Position numbers and translations under genes: made by a program. From Apostichopus californicus (Eukaryota; Echinodermata; Holothuroidea; Aspidochirotida; Stichopodidae), in NCBI GenBank assembly GCA_020650975.1, contig JAIPMN010011641.1:1-20278 (forward strand): a stretch of DNA of 20,278 bases, given 5' to 3'. Numbering within the stretch: the first letter of the stretch is position 1; the number at the start of each line of letters is the position of its first letter. Shown piece by piece: positions 18,204 through 20,278 of this stretch. The notes under the pieces are model-generated. The model made no database searches. It saw nothing but the letters and a program-made list of their open reading frames with translations, and was not told the origin of the DNA.

Positions 18204-19892
18204 TTGCCGTAGAGTTATTCAGTCTACATACTGAAAAGTGAAAGTTGAGTTGTGTATTGTTATAAACTACAGGAAATGAAATGTGCTCGTGAACTTTGAA
18301 CTGTGGGCGTAGATAATCCCTGTGTGCTAAAATATATCGAAACAGGATACAATGAGCACGAAAGAACAGACAAGGAAAATTTAACTAACAAATTCTGCTA
18401 AACTCTCAGCGGTATCGCTCGTTGGGTCCCCCTCAGTCCCTATATTTCATAAAGGTTTGTCCGAACTCCAAGTGTAGTGCCACTGACAATGTCGACCAAA
18501 TAGTGGCGTCGAAAGGCAGGTATTCGCTAACCTTACATAAGAACAGTAACACACGATGATAGTATAGATGTAACCACGATTAAAAAAATAGATATATCCG
18601 TGACAACCAGTAGGCCTATGCAGAACGTACGACACATATGATATTTTACCCGAACTTGATATTTTCGTTAGATCTAACAAGGTTATAACACTAACCTTCC
18701 GTGGGAGGCAATGAGACATACAACTAGCCTATACCGTGCATACATATATGTGATTGTTATATCCGTGTTGCTTTGCTTGAAGTCTGTGCGTATTGTACAT
18801 TCACAGTTTGCATATGAGCCAACAATAGGCTACATTGTTACCAATTACTTGACTTGTTCATGAAATGCCATACTTTTTTTTTAAAATAAAAGCGACAGAA
18901 TTGAGGTGAACTGTTGTTTCCCCCACTGTTGTCAGTATTATTATTACAGTAGGCGATGCTGCGATATAAAATTGTTGGCACTTCAAGTATCCGTATGCTT
19001 GTAAGTTACATGCAAGGAAGATGAATTGGTAAAATATAATATTATATTTTTATGCATAGGTGTGTGAAGGGGGAGAATGAGAGGGGATTTCAAGAGCCTT
19101 TCTCAGAATACTTTTTAAGAGTGACTATATAAATATGGCTGGCGGAGTGGGGTGAAGGGAGAGGGATTCAGTATGGAGGAATACGGGGTGATATCGAAAC
19201 GGATACAAGGAAACATGTTTTAACTGCGAGTGAAAACCAGATGGTAGCCTACTTACCACTGTATGGACAGTATCGTGGTGCGTTGTTGGGTGTAGTAAAC
19301 CGAAACCTTTGATTTACAAAGACTGAAATGAAGCAGGACTTAAAGATACTTTACAAGAAACAATATAGTTTACTTCACATGAAACGAAATAGAAATATTG
19401 CTTTCCTTTGTGCAGTAAGTAATCCTGTTAGTTATTGCACGTAGTCCACAGAGGATGTTTGATCAGTTATGTCGCCGATATATACGCAGACAAGGAATGT
19501 AATAAATATGAAATATTAGTTGTGAATTCAGCGGAGTCGTATGATCATGTGGGATTGACGTGGCAGTGGCGTGGGTTTACATATTTGATATCGATAACGG
19601 AACGCATAAGTAAGCCAATCACAACACGATAAATATATCGTAAATTAACAACAAAACCGAAAGTAGGTGTGTCTAAAATGGACGGAATCCTTTAAGCTTG
19701 ATGTATTATATAATACGATTAAAACCGAGACAAACGCCGCACGGTCTAGGAAGACTATAAAACAGTGGCGTGTGCAAATAGGAGCTTGTGGTTTCTTCCC
19801 GGGATGGTGGGTTTGCCAGGTCCGGAGCAGCCTCCGAAGTATTTATTTATCCAAGAACTTTGGCTTCCATGCTGAATATTTTGCTTGTCTGC
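18204..19892. other. Non-coding stretch, nothing recognised
   Basis: This is AT-rich unique-looking sequence. Open frames here are short and show no family pattern, splice-bounded exons or repeats that I could support. Confidence 0.5.
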
Positions 19893-20084
19893 CTACCAAC
19901 ATAAAATAAAATAATAGTAATTAATAGTCTGTTTTGTATAATAGTGCAGTTTGCTAGCCTGAAGGCTCGATCGGGCATGTTGCACTCTGATCACATCGGG
20001 AAGGGTGAGTTCCACCCACTTCTGATAGTCGGGTGATGCTTCAGTCGGGGGTGTTTTGCATTCAGTCAGGGAAGAATTAGACCA
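19893..20084 (-). CDS. Weak candidate exon, possibly a discoidin (F5/8C)-like fragment
   Basis: On the minus strand an acceptor (TTTTGCACCTTATTGCAG) precedes 20084. The phase-0 frame reads SLTECKTPPTEASPDYQKWV, then ELTLPDVIRVQHARSSLQAS. The P-D-x-Q-K-W-V-E-L-x-L-x2-V-x-R-V pattern loosely recalls the W-x-Q-V-D-L core of F5/8 type C domains, which are extracellular carbohydrate- or lipid-binding modules. There is no clear donor before the stop at 19893. The plus strand here has its own possible acceptor (TAATAGTGCAG near 19950) and donor (AAGG/GTGAGTT near 20005), so strand assignment is uncertain. Confidence 0.22.
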   Translation of the reverse strand, partial: WSNSSLTECKTPPTEASPDYQKWVELTLPDVIRVQHARSSLQASKLHYYTKQTINYYYFILCW

Positions 20085-20220
20085 CTGCAATAAGGTGCAA
20101 AAGTTTGAGTTCAGGGCTACTTGTATAGATCTAATTTAAATTCTAAATATGCCTCAAAATACATCATTTAACGCCTAATATTTGTCGAGCGGGAGGATCA
20201 CAACTCACCACCTCCCCCTA

Positions 20221-20231
20221 CCCCCCCCCCC
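20221..20231 (+). repeat. Poly-C tract
   Basis: An 11-base C homopolymer follows CCTCCCCCTA. It is simple sequence near the window edge. Confidence 0.9.
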
Positions 20232-20278
20232 AACACAGGAGAAAGCTTCAATGACACCAGTGCAACACTCCCTTTTTT

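Overview
The window looks like nuclear DNA of a marine invertebrate, most likely an echinoderm (a sea cucumber would fit) or another non-vertebrate deuterostome. This is an inference. It rests on isolated exons bounded by splice signals, DIRS and Ty3/Gypsy retroelement remains, scattered AATAGGCCTA-type motifs, and abundant AT-rich repeats carrying TGACCTTTGACC motifs and (CA)n tracts. No bacterial operons, rRNA, complete tRNA or CRISPR were seen.

Layout. (1) 1-1920: a broken DIRS-type retroelement on the minus strand, with a gag-like ORF1 and then reverse transcriptase/RNase H running off the left edge. (2) 1921-2993: the C-terminal part of a Ty3/Gypsy integrase on the plus strand, abutting the DIRS 5' end, followed by an AT-rich non-coding tail. 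(3) 5251-5509: a small tandem duplication. (4) 5541-8440 and 9682-11071: two diverged direct copies (A and B) of a non-coding mobile element with ~147-bp internal tandem units, a (CA)n tract and, in B, a 3' hairpin. Copy A is split by a second element of the same general architecture (5685-6911). (5) 8718-9005: an exon for a death-effector-domain-like module on the minus strand, lying exactly between A and B. (6) 11090-12816: two more tandem copies of the second element. (7) 14618-15389: a large minus-strand exon encoding about six beta-propeller blades, with strong splice sites at both ends. (8) 15390-20278: mostly non-coding, with weak exon candidates, another ~289-bp repeat pair, a G-quadruplex-like tract and a striking nested palindrome at 18161-18203.

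The only convincing host coding sequence is the beta-propeller exon and the death-fold exon. Both are on the minus strand, and the donor phase of the first (0) matches the acceptor phase of the second (0). They could belong to one gene with a ~5.6-kb repeat-filled intron and a 3' end near 8.65 kb, but only transcript data can show this. The repeats are the most distinctive part. They look like non-autonomous Helentron/HINE ('pearl'-like) elements, and one family carries four perfect AGGTCA half-sites spaced 4, 5 and 1 bases in all three copies.
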